From CAVQUE01 sp046290435 (lineage in GTDB: Bacteria; Actinomycetota; Acidimicrobiia; Acidimicrobiales; UBA8592), in contig JBKAGO010000002.1 in NCBI GenBank assembly GCA_046290435.1, forward strand, positions 1 to 64,000: 64,000 nucleotides of DNA. Reading direction: 5' to 3'. Of this stretch, positions 25,684-34,609 are shown piece after piece. Every line of letters begins with the position of its first letter. Within the stretch, counting starts at the first letter, position 1. A program made the position numbers and the translations under genes. The notes under the pieces were generated by a model. That model was given only the letters and a program-made list of their open reading frames with translations, had not been told where the DNA came from and did not search any database.

Positions 25684-26343
25684 ATGTCCGACGAGTTCGA
25701 CCTCGAGCAGGTGGACCGACTGCTCACCACCACACGTGCCGTGCGCAAACGCCTCGACCTCGAGCGACCCGTACCGCGGGAGCTGATCCTCGACTGCGTC
25801 CGGATCTCGACCCAGGCACCCGCCGGTGGCAACTACCAGAAGTGGCGGTGGGTGATCGTCGACGACCCCGCCAAGAAGGCCGTCGTCGCCGACGCCTACA
25901 TGCGCGCCTACGCGCCGTACATCGACGCCCAGCGCGCCGCGGTGGCGGAGAAGACGCCCGGGAACTCCACCGTCGCTCGCATCATGTCGTCGAGCGACCA
26001 CCTGGCCCATGTGCTGGCCGAGGTCCCGGTGCTGGCCATCCCCTGTTCGCTGGGCAGCCCCGCCGACGGCGGCGCCGACAGCCAGGGCTGGTGGGGTTCG
26101 GTCATCCCTGCGGTGTGGAGCTACATGCTCGCGGCGCGCGCCCGCGGTCTCGGCACGGCGTGGACGACGCTGCACCTGCGCTACGCGGCCGAGGTCGGCG
26201 AGGCGCTCGGCATCCCCGACACGGTCACCCAGCTCGCGTGCGTGCCGACCGCGTACTACACCGGCGACACGTTCCAGCCCGGCAAGCGCCGCCCCGCCGA
26301 GGAAGTCACCTACTGGAACGAATGGAAGAACACCGACCTCTAG
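25684..26343 (+). CDS. Nitroreductase-family FMN oxidoreductase (second)
   Basis: 219 residues from ATG 25684, preceded by GGGGG. Nitroreductase signatures are TTRAVRKRLDLERPV at the N-terminus, TQAPAGGNYQKWRWVIV, and ARARGLGTAWTTLHL. It is a paralogue of the enzyme at 20003. It diverges from the CMD-like gene across a 122-base space (25562-25683) that must contain both promoters; no clear operator is visible there. The role is presumably flavin-dependent reduction of an organic substrate linked to the neighbouring catabolic genes. Confidence 0.88.
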   Translation: MSDEFDLEQVDRLLTTTRAVRKRLDLERPVPRELILDCVRISTQAPAGGNYQKWRWVIVDDPAKKAVVADAYMRAYAPYIDAQRAAVAEKTPGNSTVARIMSSSDHLAHVLAEVPVLAIPCSLGSPADGGADSQGWWGSVIPAVWSYMLAARARGLGTAWTTLHLRYAAEVGEALGIPDTVTQLACVPTAYYTGDTFQPGKRRPAEEVTYWNEWKNTDL

Positions 26344-26606
26344 TCGGGCTCACTCGTTCCCTCGCTGCGCTCGGTCTCTCCGTTCACCCGAGTTGGATCG
26401 GAGCGGCTGACGCCGCGCTGTCTCTCGTCTGCCGACCGAGCAAGTAGCTCGGCAGACGCTGGGGGCCCGCCGGAGGCCGTCCCCCAGACCCCCTCGCTGG
26501 CGGCCTACCAGCCCCCGCTCTCGGCCAGGGGGCCCGGGAGAGCTCGCCGTGTCGAGGCGTGGTGCGCACCATGTCGGGCTCACTGGTCCCCTCGCCGCGC
26601 TCGGTC
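26343..26606. repeat. Pair of 34-bp direct repeats bracketing a hairpin-rich spacer
   Basis: The copies at 26343-26376 and 26573-26606 share 31 of 34 positions (both begin GTCGGGCTCACT and end GCGCTCGGTC). The first overlaps the nitroreductase stop and the second the chorismate mutase stop. Between them is a 10-bp perfect inverted repeat (CGTCTGCCGA at 26426-26435, partner 26449-26458), followed by G- and C-rich runs. The arrangement fits a shared terminator plus a decayed repeat element; no coding gene is seen in the space. Confidence 0.7.
26426..26458. terminator. Hairpin between convergent nitroreductase and chorismate mutase genes
   Basis: Ten-base perfect arms (CGTCTGCCGA and complement) with a 13-base loop, lying 83 bases after the nitroreductase stop. 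An overlapping alternative stem, CCGAGC with GCTCGG, also exists. It is the best candidate terminator for the nitroreductase transcript. Confidence 0.5.
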
Positions 26607-26901
26607 AGTCGGTGGCGGTGTGGGATTCGGCGATGCGTTCGTGGTGGAGGATGACCTCGTCGACGATGAGGCGGAACACCTTCTCGCTGAACGCGGGGTC
26701 CATTCCGGCCTCGGTGGCGATGGCACGCAGGCGGGCGATCTGTTCGGCTTCGCGGGACGGATCGGCGGGCGGCAGGCCGGCTTCGGCCTTGTAGGAGCCG
26801 ACGGCCTTGGTGATCTCGAAGCGTTCGGCCAGCAGGCGGATGAGTCGCTCGTCGAGGTCGTCGATCCGCTCGCGAAATGCCGCCAGCGTCGGGTCGCTCA
26901 T
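26605..26901 (-). CDS. Chorismate mutase, AroQ type
   Basis: 98 residues, an all-helical AroQ-class monofunctional chorismate mutase. The N-terminal helix has FRERIDDLDERLIRLLAERFEI (Arg, Asp and Leu spacing of the family), followed by AVGSYKAEAG with the conserved active-site Lys, and a C-terminal helix with FRLIVDEVILHHERIAES. The enzyme converts chorismate to prephenate for Phe/Tyr synthesis. It stands alone, convergent with the nitroreductase gene and divergent from the acyl-CoA synthetase gene; no other shikimate-pathway gene is near. Confidence 0.9.
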   Translation of the reverse strand: MSDPTLAAFRERIDDLDERLIRLLAERFEITKAVGSYKAEAGLPPADPSREAEQIARLRAIATEAGMDPAFSEKVFRLIVDEVILHHERIAESHTATD

Positions 26902-27112
26902 CGGCTGCCCACCTCCTCGTTCCCGGGCTGAGCGGCGAGCCTATGCGCTCGATCCGCACGGTTGATCGTTCCGGCGCCGAAACTCGTCGCCTGACGACGA
27001 GTTTCCGAGAACCATGCGCCCGGGTCTGAGTCGCCCGGGCCCACCGGATCTGCCAATCTGACGGCCAGTCAGTTCGCGGCACCACCGGATGCGACACCGA
27101 TCCGTGCACGAG
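26902..27112. other. Intergenic space upstream of chorismate mutase and acyl-CoA synthetase
   Basis: Together with the tandem repeat that follows, this forms a gap of ~314 bases between divergent genes. It holds one degenerate copy of the dispersed palindrome family (26968-27011). I see no convincing gene, and no promoter boxes I would defend. Confidence 0.6.
26968..27011. repeat. Dispersed palindromic element, degenerate copy
   Basis: It begins GTTCCGGCGCCGAAA like the four copies at 52951, 56971, 57033 and 58105, but its right half differs. It forms its own 11-bp stem (CGAAACTCGTC with complement) around loop GCCTGAC and ends GAGAAC in place of CAGAAC. Confidence 0.65.
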
Positions 27113-27206
27113 GCGACACTGAGCACGAGACGACACTGAGCACGACATGACACTGAGCACGACATGACACCGCTCACGACATGACACCGCTCACGACATG
27201 ACACAG
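27113..27206. repeat. Tandem repeat, 17-bp unit, 5.5 copies
   Basis: Head-to-tail copies of ATGACAC(TGAG/CGCT)CACGAC; the first three use TGAG and the last two CGCT, and the array ends in a partial ATGACAC. It runs directly into the ribosome binding site of the acyl-CoA synthetase gene, so it makes up the mRNA leader or promoter-proximal DNA. Confidence 0.9.
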
Positions 27207-27215
27207 GGGGCACCC

Positions 27216-28958
27216 GTGACCGACCCAGCCGACAGCGACGACACCACACCCGACCCGGCGGCCGTCGCCGCGCAGGTCCGCGCAGAGTTCTGCGGTCCGG
27301 GCGGACCGTGGGAAACCGCCGTCGAGGACGTCCTCGGCCAACCCCAGCTGGTGTTCGTGAACCGCCACCGGTCCGTGCGGGAGATGCTCGTCGCCGGTGC
27401 CGGCGCCCACGCCGATGTCGAGTTCCTCGTGCTGGGCGACAGCCGCTTCACCTATGGCGAGGCCCTCGATCGCATCGCCGCCACCGCCCAGCGCATGAGC
27501 GACGAGTTCGGCATCGGCCACGGCGACCGGGTCGCCATCCTCGCCGCGAACCGTCCCGAGTGGGTGATCACCTTCTTCGCCACCGTCAGCCTCGGCGGCA
27601 TCGTCAGCGCCCTCAACGGCTGGTGGACCGCCGCCGAGATCGACCACGCCATCGAGATGACCGAGCCGAAGCTACTCGTCGGCGACGCCCGTCGCATCTC
27701 CCGCGCCGGCTCGCTGCCCGAGGGCCTGGCGGTCGTCGACATGGACGACCGCGCCGACCTGTTCGCCCCCTCGCCGGCCGGCGAGCCGATCGCCATGCCC
27801 AGCGTCGCCATCGACGAGGACGACGCGGCCCTCATCCTGTTCACCTCGGGCACCACCGGGCGTTCGAAGGGAGCGACCGTCAGCCACCGCGGCCTCGTCG
27901 GGTTCGTCGACGGCACCACACACAACGCCGAGGAGAAGACCCATGCGGCACTGCGCTTCATGGGCATCGACCCGGCCCAGATGCCGGCACAACGGCAGAT
28001 ACTGCTGAACACCTCGCCGCTGTTCCACGTCTCGGGCCTGCTCGCCGGCGTGCTGATGCACCTGCGGGTCGGCTCCACCATCGTGTTCCGCGAGGGACGT
28101 TTCGACCCGGGCGATGTCCTGCGCCTCATCGAGAAGGAGCGCATCACCTCGTGGACGGCCATCGGCGCGATGGCACCGATGGTGCTCGACCATCCCGATC
28201 TCGACCAGTACGACACCTCGTCGCTCACCCGCGTCGGCAGCGGCGGTGCCCACACGCCCGAGCACATCCAGCAGCGTCTCGCCGAGGCGTTCCCGCAGGC
28301 CGCCCACGCCATCGGCCAGGGCTACGGCTCGAGCGAGACGGTCGGCGTCGTCACCTCGATCGGCGGGCAGGAGTTCAAGGACAATCCCGACTCGGCCGGG
28401 TCGCCCTGCATGGGCTTCGAGATCGAGATCCGCGACCCCGAGGGCAACCCCTGCCCCGACGGCGTCGACGGCCACGTCAACGTCCGCTCGGCCTACACGA
28501 TGCTCGGCTACTGGGGCGATCCCGCGGCCACCGCCGAGGCGCTCGACGACCAGCGCTGGCTCGACACCGGCGACATCGGCCAGCTGCGCGACGGGCGCCT
28601 CTATCTCAACTCGCGGGCGCGGGACATGATCCTGCGCGGCGGCGAGAACATCTACCCGGCCGAGATCGAGTTCCGCCTCGACGCCCACCCCGACGTCGCC
28701 GAGGTGGCCGTCATGGGGGTCGACCACCCCCAGTTCGGCCAGGAGGTCAAGGCCGTCATCGTGCCGACAGGCGCACCGTCGCCGTCGGCGCCGTTCGACC
28801 CCGACGCCCTCGCGGCCTGGTGCGGCGAGACCCTCGCCGCCTACAAGGTCCCGACAGTGTGGGAACGCCGCAACGAGCCCCTGCCGCGCACCGCGTCGGG
28901 CAAGGTCGTCAAGGCAGCCATCACCGGCGAACGCGAGATCAGCGACCACCAGGACTGA
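27216..28958 (+). CDS. AMP-forming acyl-CoA synthetase (fatty-acid CoA ligase family)
   Basis: 580 residues of the ANL adenylate-forming superfamily. The phosphate-binding loop is LFTSGTTGRSKGA (~209), the A5 motif is GYGSSETVG, the A7-like motif is WLDTGDIG, the hinge region is RARDMILRGGENIYPAEIE, and the catalytic Lys lies in RTASGKVVK (~561). It activates a carboxylic acid to its CoA thioester with ATP. I prefer GTG 27216 because GGGGG lies five bases upstream; ATG 27198 lies inside the last tandem repeat and has no ribosome binding site. Substrate chain type is not predictable; context is general lipid/aromatic acid catabolism. Confidence 0.92.
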   Translation: MTDPADSDDTTPDPAAVAAQVRAEFCGPGGPWETAVEDVLGQPQLVFVNRHRSVREMLVAGAGAHADVEFLVLGDSRFTYGEALDRIAATAQRMSDEFGIGHGDRVAILAANRPEWVITFFATVSLGGIVSALNGWWTAAEIDHAIEMTEPKLLVGDARRISRAGSLPEGLAVVDMDDRADLFAPSPAGEPIAMPSVAIDEDDAALILFTSGTTGRSKGATVSHRGLVGFVDGTTHNAEEKTHAALRFMGIDPAQMPAQRQILLNTSPLFHVSGLLAGVLMHLRVGSTIVFREGRFDPGDVLRLIEKERITSWTAIGAMAPMVLDHPDLDQYDTSSLTRVGSGGAHTPEHIQQRLAEAFPQAAHAIGQGYGSSETVGVVTSIGGQEFKDNPDSAGSPCMGFEIEIRDPEGNPCPDGVDGHVNVRSAYTMLGYWGDPAATAEALDDQRWLDTGDIGQLRDGRLYLNSRARDMILRGGENIYPAEIEFRLDAHPDVAEVAVMGVDHPQFGQEVKAVIVPTGAPSPSAPFDPDALAAWCGETLAAYKVPTVWERRNEPLPRTASGKVVKAAITGEREISDHQD

Positions 28959-28963
28959 AACCA

Positions 28964-29054
28964 CTGGGGTCAAGTCGTACTTTCAACCAACTCCGAGAAC
29001 GGCGGCCGGGTGGCCGACAGCCGAGAGTTGGTTGAAAGTACGACTTGACCCCAG
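28964..29054. repeat. Perfect 30-bp inverted repeat with 31-base loop
   Basis: The left arm 28964-28993 (starting CTGGGGTCAAGTCGTAC, ending AACCAACTC) and the right arm 29025-29054 are exact reverse complements. The loop carries a small inner hairpin, CGGCC-GGGT-GGCCG. It starts five bases after the acyl-CoA synthetase stop and ends 48 before deoC, so it could terminate transcription. Its AT content is higher than its surroundings and the GGGGTCAAGTC-type ends look like mobile palindromes (REP/MITE-like). Confidence 0.9.
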
Positions 29055-29102
29055 CCCTACCCCTGCCCTCGGACGGCGGCGGCCTGCTGCCATGATGGCG
29101 CG

Positions 29103-29840
29103 ATGGATCGAGCCGCAGTCGCCCGTCGTGTCATTCCCCTCGTCGACCTCACCACGTTGGCCGACGACGACACCGACGAGCGGGTCCGCGCGCTCTGCGA
29201 GCGGGCCGCGGCAACCGGCGTCGCCGCCGTGTGCATCTACCCGCGCTTCGTCGCCGTCGCCGTCGAAGCGCTCGCCGACGCCACGACGGTCGACGGCTCC
29301 CGCATCGCCGTGGCGACCGTCGTCAACTTCCCGGCCGGCACCGACGCCGTCGACGACATCGTCGCAGAGACCGAACGGGCCATCGCCGACGGCGCGGACG
29401 AGATCGACCTGGTCGTTCCCTTCGGTGCCGCCCTGGCCGGCGACCTCGATGCCATCGAGACCACGGTCCGCCGTATCGACGAGGTGTGCGGCGATCGCCA
29501 TCTCAAGACCATCCTCGAGACCGGTGCGTTGGCCGACCTCGACCTGATCGGCGCCGTGGCCCGGCGGGCCATCGCCGGCGGGGCCGATTTCCTGAAGACC
29601 AGCACCGGCAAGATCGCCGTCGGCGCCACCCTCGATGCGGCACGGGTCATGCTCGAGGCCATCGCGGAGAACGATCGTCGGGTCGGCATCAAGTTGTCGG
29701 GCGGCGTCCGCACCCTCGACGACGCCGCCGACTACCTCGACCTGATCGACCACATGATGGGCCCCGGCTGGGTGTCGCCGGCCACCGTCCGCTTCGGGGC
29801 GTCCGGCCTGCTCGACGACCTCCTCGCCGCGCGCGCCTGA
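29103..29840 (+). CDS. deoC: Deoxyribose-phosphate aldolase
   Basis: 245 residues, a class I aldolase with a TIM-barrel fold. The Schiff-base lysine is Lys165 in GADFLKTSTGK; EIDLVVPFGA and the later Lys in GIKLSGGVRT are the other conserved active-site segments. It cleaves 2-deoxyribose-5-phosphate to glyceraldehyde-3-phosphate and acetaldehyde in deoxynucleoside catabolism. No other deo gene is adjacent; the downstream thioesterase gene starts 44 bases on in the same direction. Confidence 0.95.
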   Translation: MDRAAVARRVIPLVDLTTLADDDTDERVRALCERAAATGVAAVCIYPRFVAVAVEALADATTVDGSRIAVATVVNFPAGTDAVDDIVAETERAIADGADEIDLVVPFGAALAGDLDAIETTVRRIDEVCGDRHLKTILETGALADLDLIGAVARRAIAGGADFLKTSTGKIAVGATLDAARVMLEAIAENDRRVGIKLSGGVRTLDDAADYLDLIDHMMGPGWVSPATVRFGASGLLDDLLAARA

Positions 29841-29884
29841 GCGTCCGCGCCCCGTACGGCCCGCGGTGCGTCATGATGGGCGCC

Positions 29885-30733
29885 ATGCAGGAAGCACTCG
29901 ACGCCGTCCTCGCGTTGTTGGACCTCGAACCCATCGAGGTCAACATCTTCCGAGGCACCCAACCCACAGAGGACCGCCAGCGGGTGTTCGGTGGCCAGGT
30001 GGCCGGCCAGGCGCTGGTCGCCGCGGCCCGCACCGTCGACGAGGGCGACGTGCATTCGCTGCACTCGTACTTCCTGCGCCCGGGCGACCCGTCGGTGCCC
30101 ATCCTCTACGAGGTCGACCGCATCCGCGACGGCCGATCGTTCACCACCCGGCGAGTCGTCGCCATCCAGCACGGGCGGGCCATCTTCAACCTGCAGGCCA
30201 GCTTCCACGTGGTCGAGGACGGCTTCGAGCACCAGGCCGACATGCCCAAGGTGCCCGATCCGGAGACCCTGCCGAGCCGCTCGGAGATCCGGGCCGCCGA
30301 CCCCGACGCCTTCCCTGCGCATTGGCCGGACCGCCCCCAACCCATCGACATCCGCTATGTCAGCGACCTGCCCTACCGCTACAAACCCGGGCGCCCTCCG
30401 TCGCAGCTGGTGTGGATGCGCGCCAACGGCACGATGCCCGACGATCCGCTGCAGCACACCTGCTTCCTCGCCTACCTGTCGGACATGACGCTGCTCGACA
30501 CCTGCGCGATCCCCCACATCTCGCCCTATCGCGACGACGTGATGGGTGCGAGCCTCGATCACCTGATGTGGTTCCACCGGCCGTTCCGGGCCGACGAGTG
30601 GATGCTCTACTCCATGGATTCGCCCTCGGCGCAGGGCGCGCTGGGCTTCAACCGAGGCCAGGTGTTCTCCCGGGAGGGCACGCTCATCGCCTCGGTGGCC
30701 CAGGAGGGCCTCATGCGGAAGAAGACACGATGA
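29885..30733 (+). CDS. tesB: Acyl-CoA thioesterase II (TesB family)
   Basis: 282 residues, a double hot-dog thioesterase. Family signatures are the N-terminal FRGTQPTEDRQRVFGGQVAGQAL, LHSYFLRPGDPSVPILYEVDRIRDGRSFTTRRV and, near the end, LDHLMWFHRPFRADEWMLY with the catalytic-region Asp/His. It hydrolyses acyl-CoA to free acid and CoA. ATG 29885 is chosen because GGG precedes it closely; two ATGs at 29873 and 29876 would add 3-4 residues. It may be cotranscribed with deoC and the small gene after it. Confidence 0.93.
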   Translation: MQEALDAVLALLDLEPIEVNIFRGTQPTEDRQRVFGGQVAGQALVAAARTVDEGDVHSLHSYFLRPGDPSVPILYEVDRIRDGRSFTTRRVVAIQHGRAIFNLQASFHVVEDGFEHQADMPKVPDPETLPSRSEIRAADPDAFPAHWPDRPQPIDIRYVSDLPYRYKPGRPPSQLVWMRANGTMPDDPLQHTCFLAYLSDMTLLDTCAIPHISPYRDDVMGASLDHLMWFHRPFRADEWMLYSMDSPSAQGALGFNRGQVFSREGTLIASVAQEGLMRKKTR

Positions 30734-30772
30734 GCTCCCAGGGCCGAGAGGCAACACGATGAGCGGGGCACG

Positions 30773-31183
30773 ATGACCCGCCGCGAGCAGCCCACCGGGC
30801 GCTTCTTCCCCTACCACTGCGACCGCCGGTTCCTGCCTGCGTGGGCGCCGTTCGGCGTGCGTCCCGGCAAGGACGGGGTGTGGCTCACCGACGACGACCG
30901 GTTCGTCGCCACCTACGGGCTGCTGCGTCTCGAGACGACGCTCGACAACGTCGTCGGCGGTCACGTCACCGAGGGCTACCGGTGGTACACCGCGGTTGGG
31001 GCGCGCCTGTCGTTCGCCGACGACGGCCTCACCTTCGGCACCAACCGCGACCGTGGCGTCTGTGTGCACTTCGCCGAGCCGGTGCCTCGGGTGATCGGAA
31101 TGAAGCCGCACTCGGCGCTGACCGTCACCGTCGCGGACTGCGAGGGCCTGGTCGAGGCGATCGGCGCCGACGAGCCTCGCTGA
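30773..31183 (+). CDS. Conserved hypothetical protein
   Basis: 136 residues, not recognised as a named family. It is rich in beta-strand-forming segments (FVATYGLLRLETTLDNVVGG, YRWYTAVGARLSFADDGLTFGT, VCVHFAEPVPRVIG, SALTVTVADCEGL) and has no signal peptide or membrane segment, so it is a small cytoplasmic beta-rich protein. It starts 40 bases after the thioesterase stop and converges with the end of the hydrogenase operon. Coding character (GC third positions, plausible start) supports a real gene; function unknown. Confidence 0.75.
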   Translation: MTRREQPTGRFFPYHCDRRFLPAWAPFGVRPGKDGVWLTDDDRFVATYGLLRLETTLDNVVGGHVTEGYRWYTAVGARLSFADDGLTFGTNRDRGVCVHFAEPVPRVIGMKPHSALTVTVADCEGLVEAIGADEPR

Positions 31184-31219
31184 GCGGCACCCGCCTGGCT
31201 CGGTCCGGCCGATCGGCCG

Positions 31220-32050
<831 letters not shown>

Positions 32051-32053
32051 TGG

Positions 32054-32398
32054 TCAGCTCTCTCCGATCTCGGCGACCTCGAGGGATCGCACGGACAACT
32101 CTTCGCCGGCCACGACCGCGGTGTCGGTCGAGCCGCAGGGGCAGCGGAACACGGGGAGCTCGATCGTGGTGGCCACCCCACAGGTCCGGCATTCGATCAC
32201 CGCGGGGATGTGGTTGACCTCGAGGGTCGCACCCTGGAGCGGCGTGCCCTCGACGACCAGCCCCCACGAGTACACGAGGGTGTCGGGCACCACCTGGCGC
32301 AGCCAGCCGACATCGAGGACGACTCGATCGACGCTGCGTCCCGCGGCGTGCTCGGTGACGATCGACGCGATCGACGAACAGATCGACAGCTCGTGCAT
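32054..32398 (-). CDS. hypA: Hydrogenase nickel-insertion zinc protein HypA
   Basis: 114 residues. It begins MHELSIC, with the nickel-binding His2. The zinc domain has the first knuckle CRTC as expected, but the second reads CPC rather than the usual CxxC, one residue short. HypA works with HypB to place nickel in the hydrogenase active site. The start overlaps the hypE stop by one base and the next gene is hypB. The shortened knuckle is read clearly from the DNA and may still bind zinc. Confidence 0.92.
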   Translation of the reverse strand: MHELSICSSIASIVTEHAAGRSVDRVVLDVGWLRQVVPDTLVYSWGLVVEGTPLQGATLEVNHIPAVIECRTCGVATTIELPVFRCPCGSTDTAVVAGEELSVRSLEVAEIGES

Positions 32399-33489
32399 CA
32401 GCAGATCCTGGGGAGCTGTTCGCCGAGCGGGAGGTCGACCACGCGTCCGGCTCCGAGGCGGGTGCGGGCGACCACGACGCCGGGGTGCTCCTCGACGACG
32501 CGCCCGATGACGGTCGCGTCCCCGCCGTGTTCGTGCGCGTGCATGGCCACCATGACGTCGTCGACGTGGCGGGGGGCCACGAACGCGACGAGCTTGCCCT
32601 CGTTGGCGATGCCCATGGGGTCGAGGCCGAGGAACGAGCACGCCGCGGCGACCTCGGGCGGCACGGGCACGGCCGCCTCTTCGAACTCGATGCCGACTCC
32701 GGCGGTGGCGGCGATCTCGCAGAGCGATGCGGCGAGGCCGCCGCGGGTGGGGTCGCGCAGGACGTGCAGGTCGATGCACGCGGCGAGCATCGCGGCGACG
32801 AGGCCGTGCAGCGGCGCACTGTCGGTGGCGATCGTGGTGCCGAATTCGAGGCCCTCGCGCCGGGACATGACCGCCACCCCGTGCAGGCCGATGGGGCCCG
32901 ACACGATGACGACATCGCCCGGTGTGGCCCGCGACGGCCGAATGTCGACGCCGTCGGGGATCACGCCCACACCGGTGGTGGTGACGTACAACCCATCGGC
33001 ATGGCCCGCTTCGACCACCTTGGTGTCGCCGGTGACGATCGGGACACCGGCGGCGCGGGCGGCGGCACCCATGCGCTCGGCGATGGCGCCGAGGGTGGAC
33101 AGTTCCAGCCCCTCTTCGAGGATGAAACCGGCGCTCAGCGCGATGGGCACGGCGCCGCTCATCGCCACGTCGTTGACGGTGCCGTGCACGGCGAGGTCGC
33201 CGATGCACCCGCCCGGGAAGAACAGAGGTCGGACCACGTAGGAGTCGGTCGAGAACGCGAGCCGGCCGCCCGCTGCCATGGCGGCCGGTAGGAGCGTGGC
33301 GGCATCCTGCAGTTCGGGGCGAGCCTGGAGTTCGGCCCCCTCCGCATGCCCGAAGGCCGGCAGGAAGAGGTGTTCGACGAGCTCGGCCGACAGCCGACCA
33401 CCGCCGCCGTGGCCGAGCACCACCCGGTCGTGGTCGCGCAGGGGCAGCGGGCAGGACCAACCGTCGAAGTCGGGCGGGTCGTCGCTCAC
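32398..33489 (-). CDS. hypE: Hydrogenase maturation protein HypE
   Basis: 363 residues, a PurM-like ATPase. The N-terminal segment is LGHGGGGRLSAELVEHLFLPAF, with AFSTDSYVVRPLFFPGGCIGDLAVHGTVND motifs for ATP binding, and it ends in the required C-terminal PRIC, whose Cys carries the cyano group. HypE dehydrates carbamoyl thiocarboxamide to thiocyanate, giving CN for the iron of the active site. The gene lies between hypD (four bases upstream) and hypA (one-base overlap). Confidence 0.95.
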   Translation of the reverse strand: MSDDPPDFDGWSCPLPLRDHDRVVLGHGGGGRLSAELVEHLFLPAFGHAEGAELQARPELQDAATLLPAAMAAGGRLAFSTDSYVVRPLFFPGGCIGDLAVHGTVNDVAMSGAVPIALSAGFILEEGLELSTLGAIAERMGAAARAAGVPIVTGDTKVVEAGHADGLYVTTTGVGVIPDGVDIRPSRATPGDVVIVSGPIGLHGVAVMSRREGLEFGTTIATDSAPLHGLVAAMLAACIDLHVLRDPTRGGLAASLCEIAATAGVGIEFEEAAVPVPPEVAAACSFLGLDPMGIANEGKLVAFVAPRHVDDVMVAMHAHEHGGDATVIGRVVEEHPGVVVARTRLGAGRVVDLPLGEQLPRIC

Positions 33490-33493
33490 CGTG

Positions 33494-34609
33494 TCATCCG
33501 AGGGTCACCGCGACCGGGGCGACCTCGAGCCGGCGGTACTGGAAGTAGGCGGCGCAGGCGCCCTCGCCCGACACCATCGTTGCTCCAAGTGGACTGCGGG
33601 GTGTGCAGGCGGCGCCGAACGCCTCGCACTCGTCGGGTTTGATGAGCCCCTGCAGGACCTCACCGGCGCGACACAGGGTCGATTCGGGGGTGTCGATGCC
33701 GGCGACGTCGAAGCGGTGCTCGGCATCGAAGTTCCGGAACCGGTCGCTCAGCCGCCAGCCACTCGCGGGGATCGTGCCGATGCCGCGCCACTGGCGGTCG
33801 CAGACCTCGAAGACCTTGCCCAGCATGTCCTGGGCCGCGACGTTGCCCTGATCGGTGACGACGCGGGCGTACGCGTTGTCGAGGCGGGCGTCGCCGGCCT
33901 CGAGCTGCACGATGACGCGGCGGATGCCGTCGAGCACGTCGAGGGGCTCGAAACCGGTGACCACGATCGGCAGGCCGAAGCGATCGACCAGCGGCCCGTA
34001 CTCGCCGGTGCCCATGACCGAGCACACGTGCCCTGCGGCGAGGAAGCCGTCGACGCGGCTGGTGGGCGAGGAGGCGATCGCCGCGATGGCGGGGGGTACG
34101 AGGACATGGCTGACCAGCACCGAGAAGTTGGTGAGCCCCCGATGCTCGGCCAGATGCACCGCCATGGCGTTGGCCGGGGCGGTGGTCTCGAAACCGATCG
34201 CGAAGAACACGACCTCGCGGTCGGGATGCTCCTCGGCCAGGGCGACGGCATCGAGTGGCGAGTAGACGATGCGCACGTCGCCGCCGGCGCTCTTGACCTG
34301 CAAGAGGTCGCGGTCGCTGCCGGGAACCCGCAGCATGTCGCCGAACGAACAGAAGATGACGCCTGGCTGCGAGGCGATCTCGAGGGCCTTGTCGATGACC
34401 CCGAGCGGGGTGACACACACGGGGCAGCCGGGGCCGTGGATCAGCTCGATGGCTTCGGGCAGCAGCTGGTCGATGCCGTTGCGGATGATGGCATGGGTCT
34501 GGCCGCCGCAGACCTCCATGATCGCCCATGGTCTGGTGGTGATCCGCTCGATCTCGTCGAAGAGGCGCCCGGCGAGCTCGGGGTCGTTGAACTCGTCGAG
34601 GTACCTCAC
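33494..34609 (-). CDS. hypD: Hydrogenase Fe-cofactor assembly protein HypD
   Basis: 371 residues. It has the conserved MEVCGGQTHAI near residue 32, GPGCPVCV, and C-terminal cysteines in the regions AAGHVCSVMG and GLIKPDECEAFGAAC for the [4Fe-4S] cluster and Fe(CN)2CO scaffold. With HypC and HypE it builds the Fe(CN)2CO unit. The start overlaps the hypC stop (ATGA). Confidence 0.96.
   Translation of the reverse strand: MRYLDEFNDPELAGRLFDEIERITTRPWAIMEVCGGQTHAIIRNGIDQLLPEAIELIHGPGCPVCVTPLGVIDKALEIASQPGVIFCSFGDMLRVPGSDRDLLQVKSAGGDVRIVYSPLDAVALAEEHPDREVVFFAIGFETTAPANAMAVHLAEHRGLTNFSVLVSHVLVPPAIAAIASSPTSRVDGFLAAGHVCSVMGTGEYGPLVDRFGLPIVVTGFEPLDVLDGIRRVIVQLEAGDARLDNAYARVVTDQGNVAAQDMLGKVFEVCDRQWRGIGTIPASGWRLSDRFRNFDAEHRFDVAGIDTPESTLCRAGEVLQGLIKPDECEAFGAACTPRSPLGATMVSGEGACAAYFQYRRLEVAPVAVTLG

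Noticed and set aside
26377..26572. A tRNA or small RNA gene in the repeat-bracketed spacer
   Set aside because: I could not fold a cloverleaf; only the 10-bp hairpin and G/C runs are present.
27198..27215. ATG 27198 as start of the acyl-CoA synthetase
   Set aside because: It lies within the tandem repeat and lacks a ribosome binding site, whereas GTG 27216 has one at the right distance.
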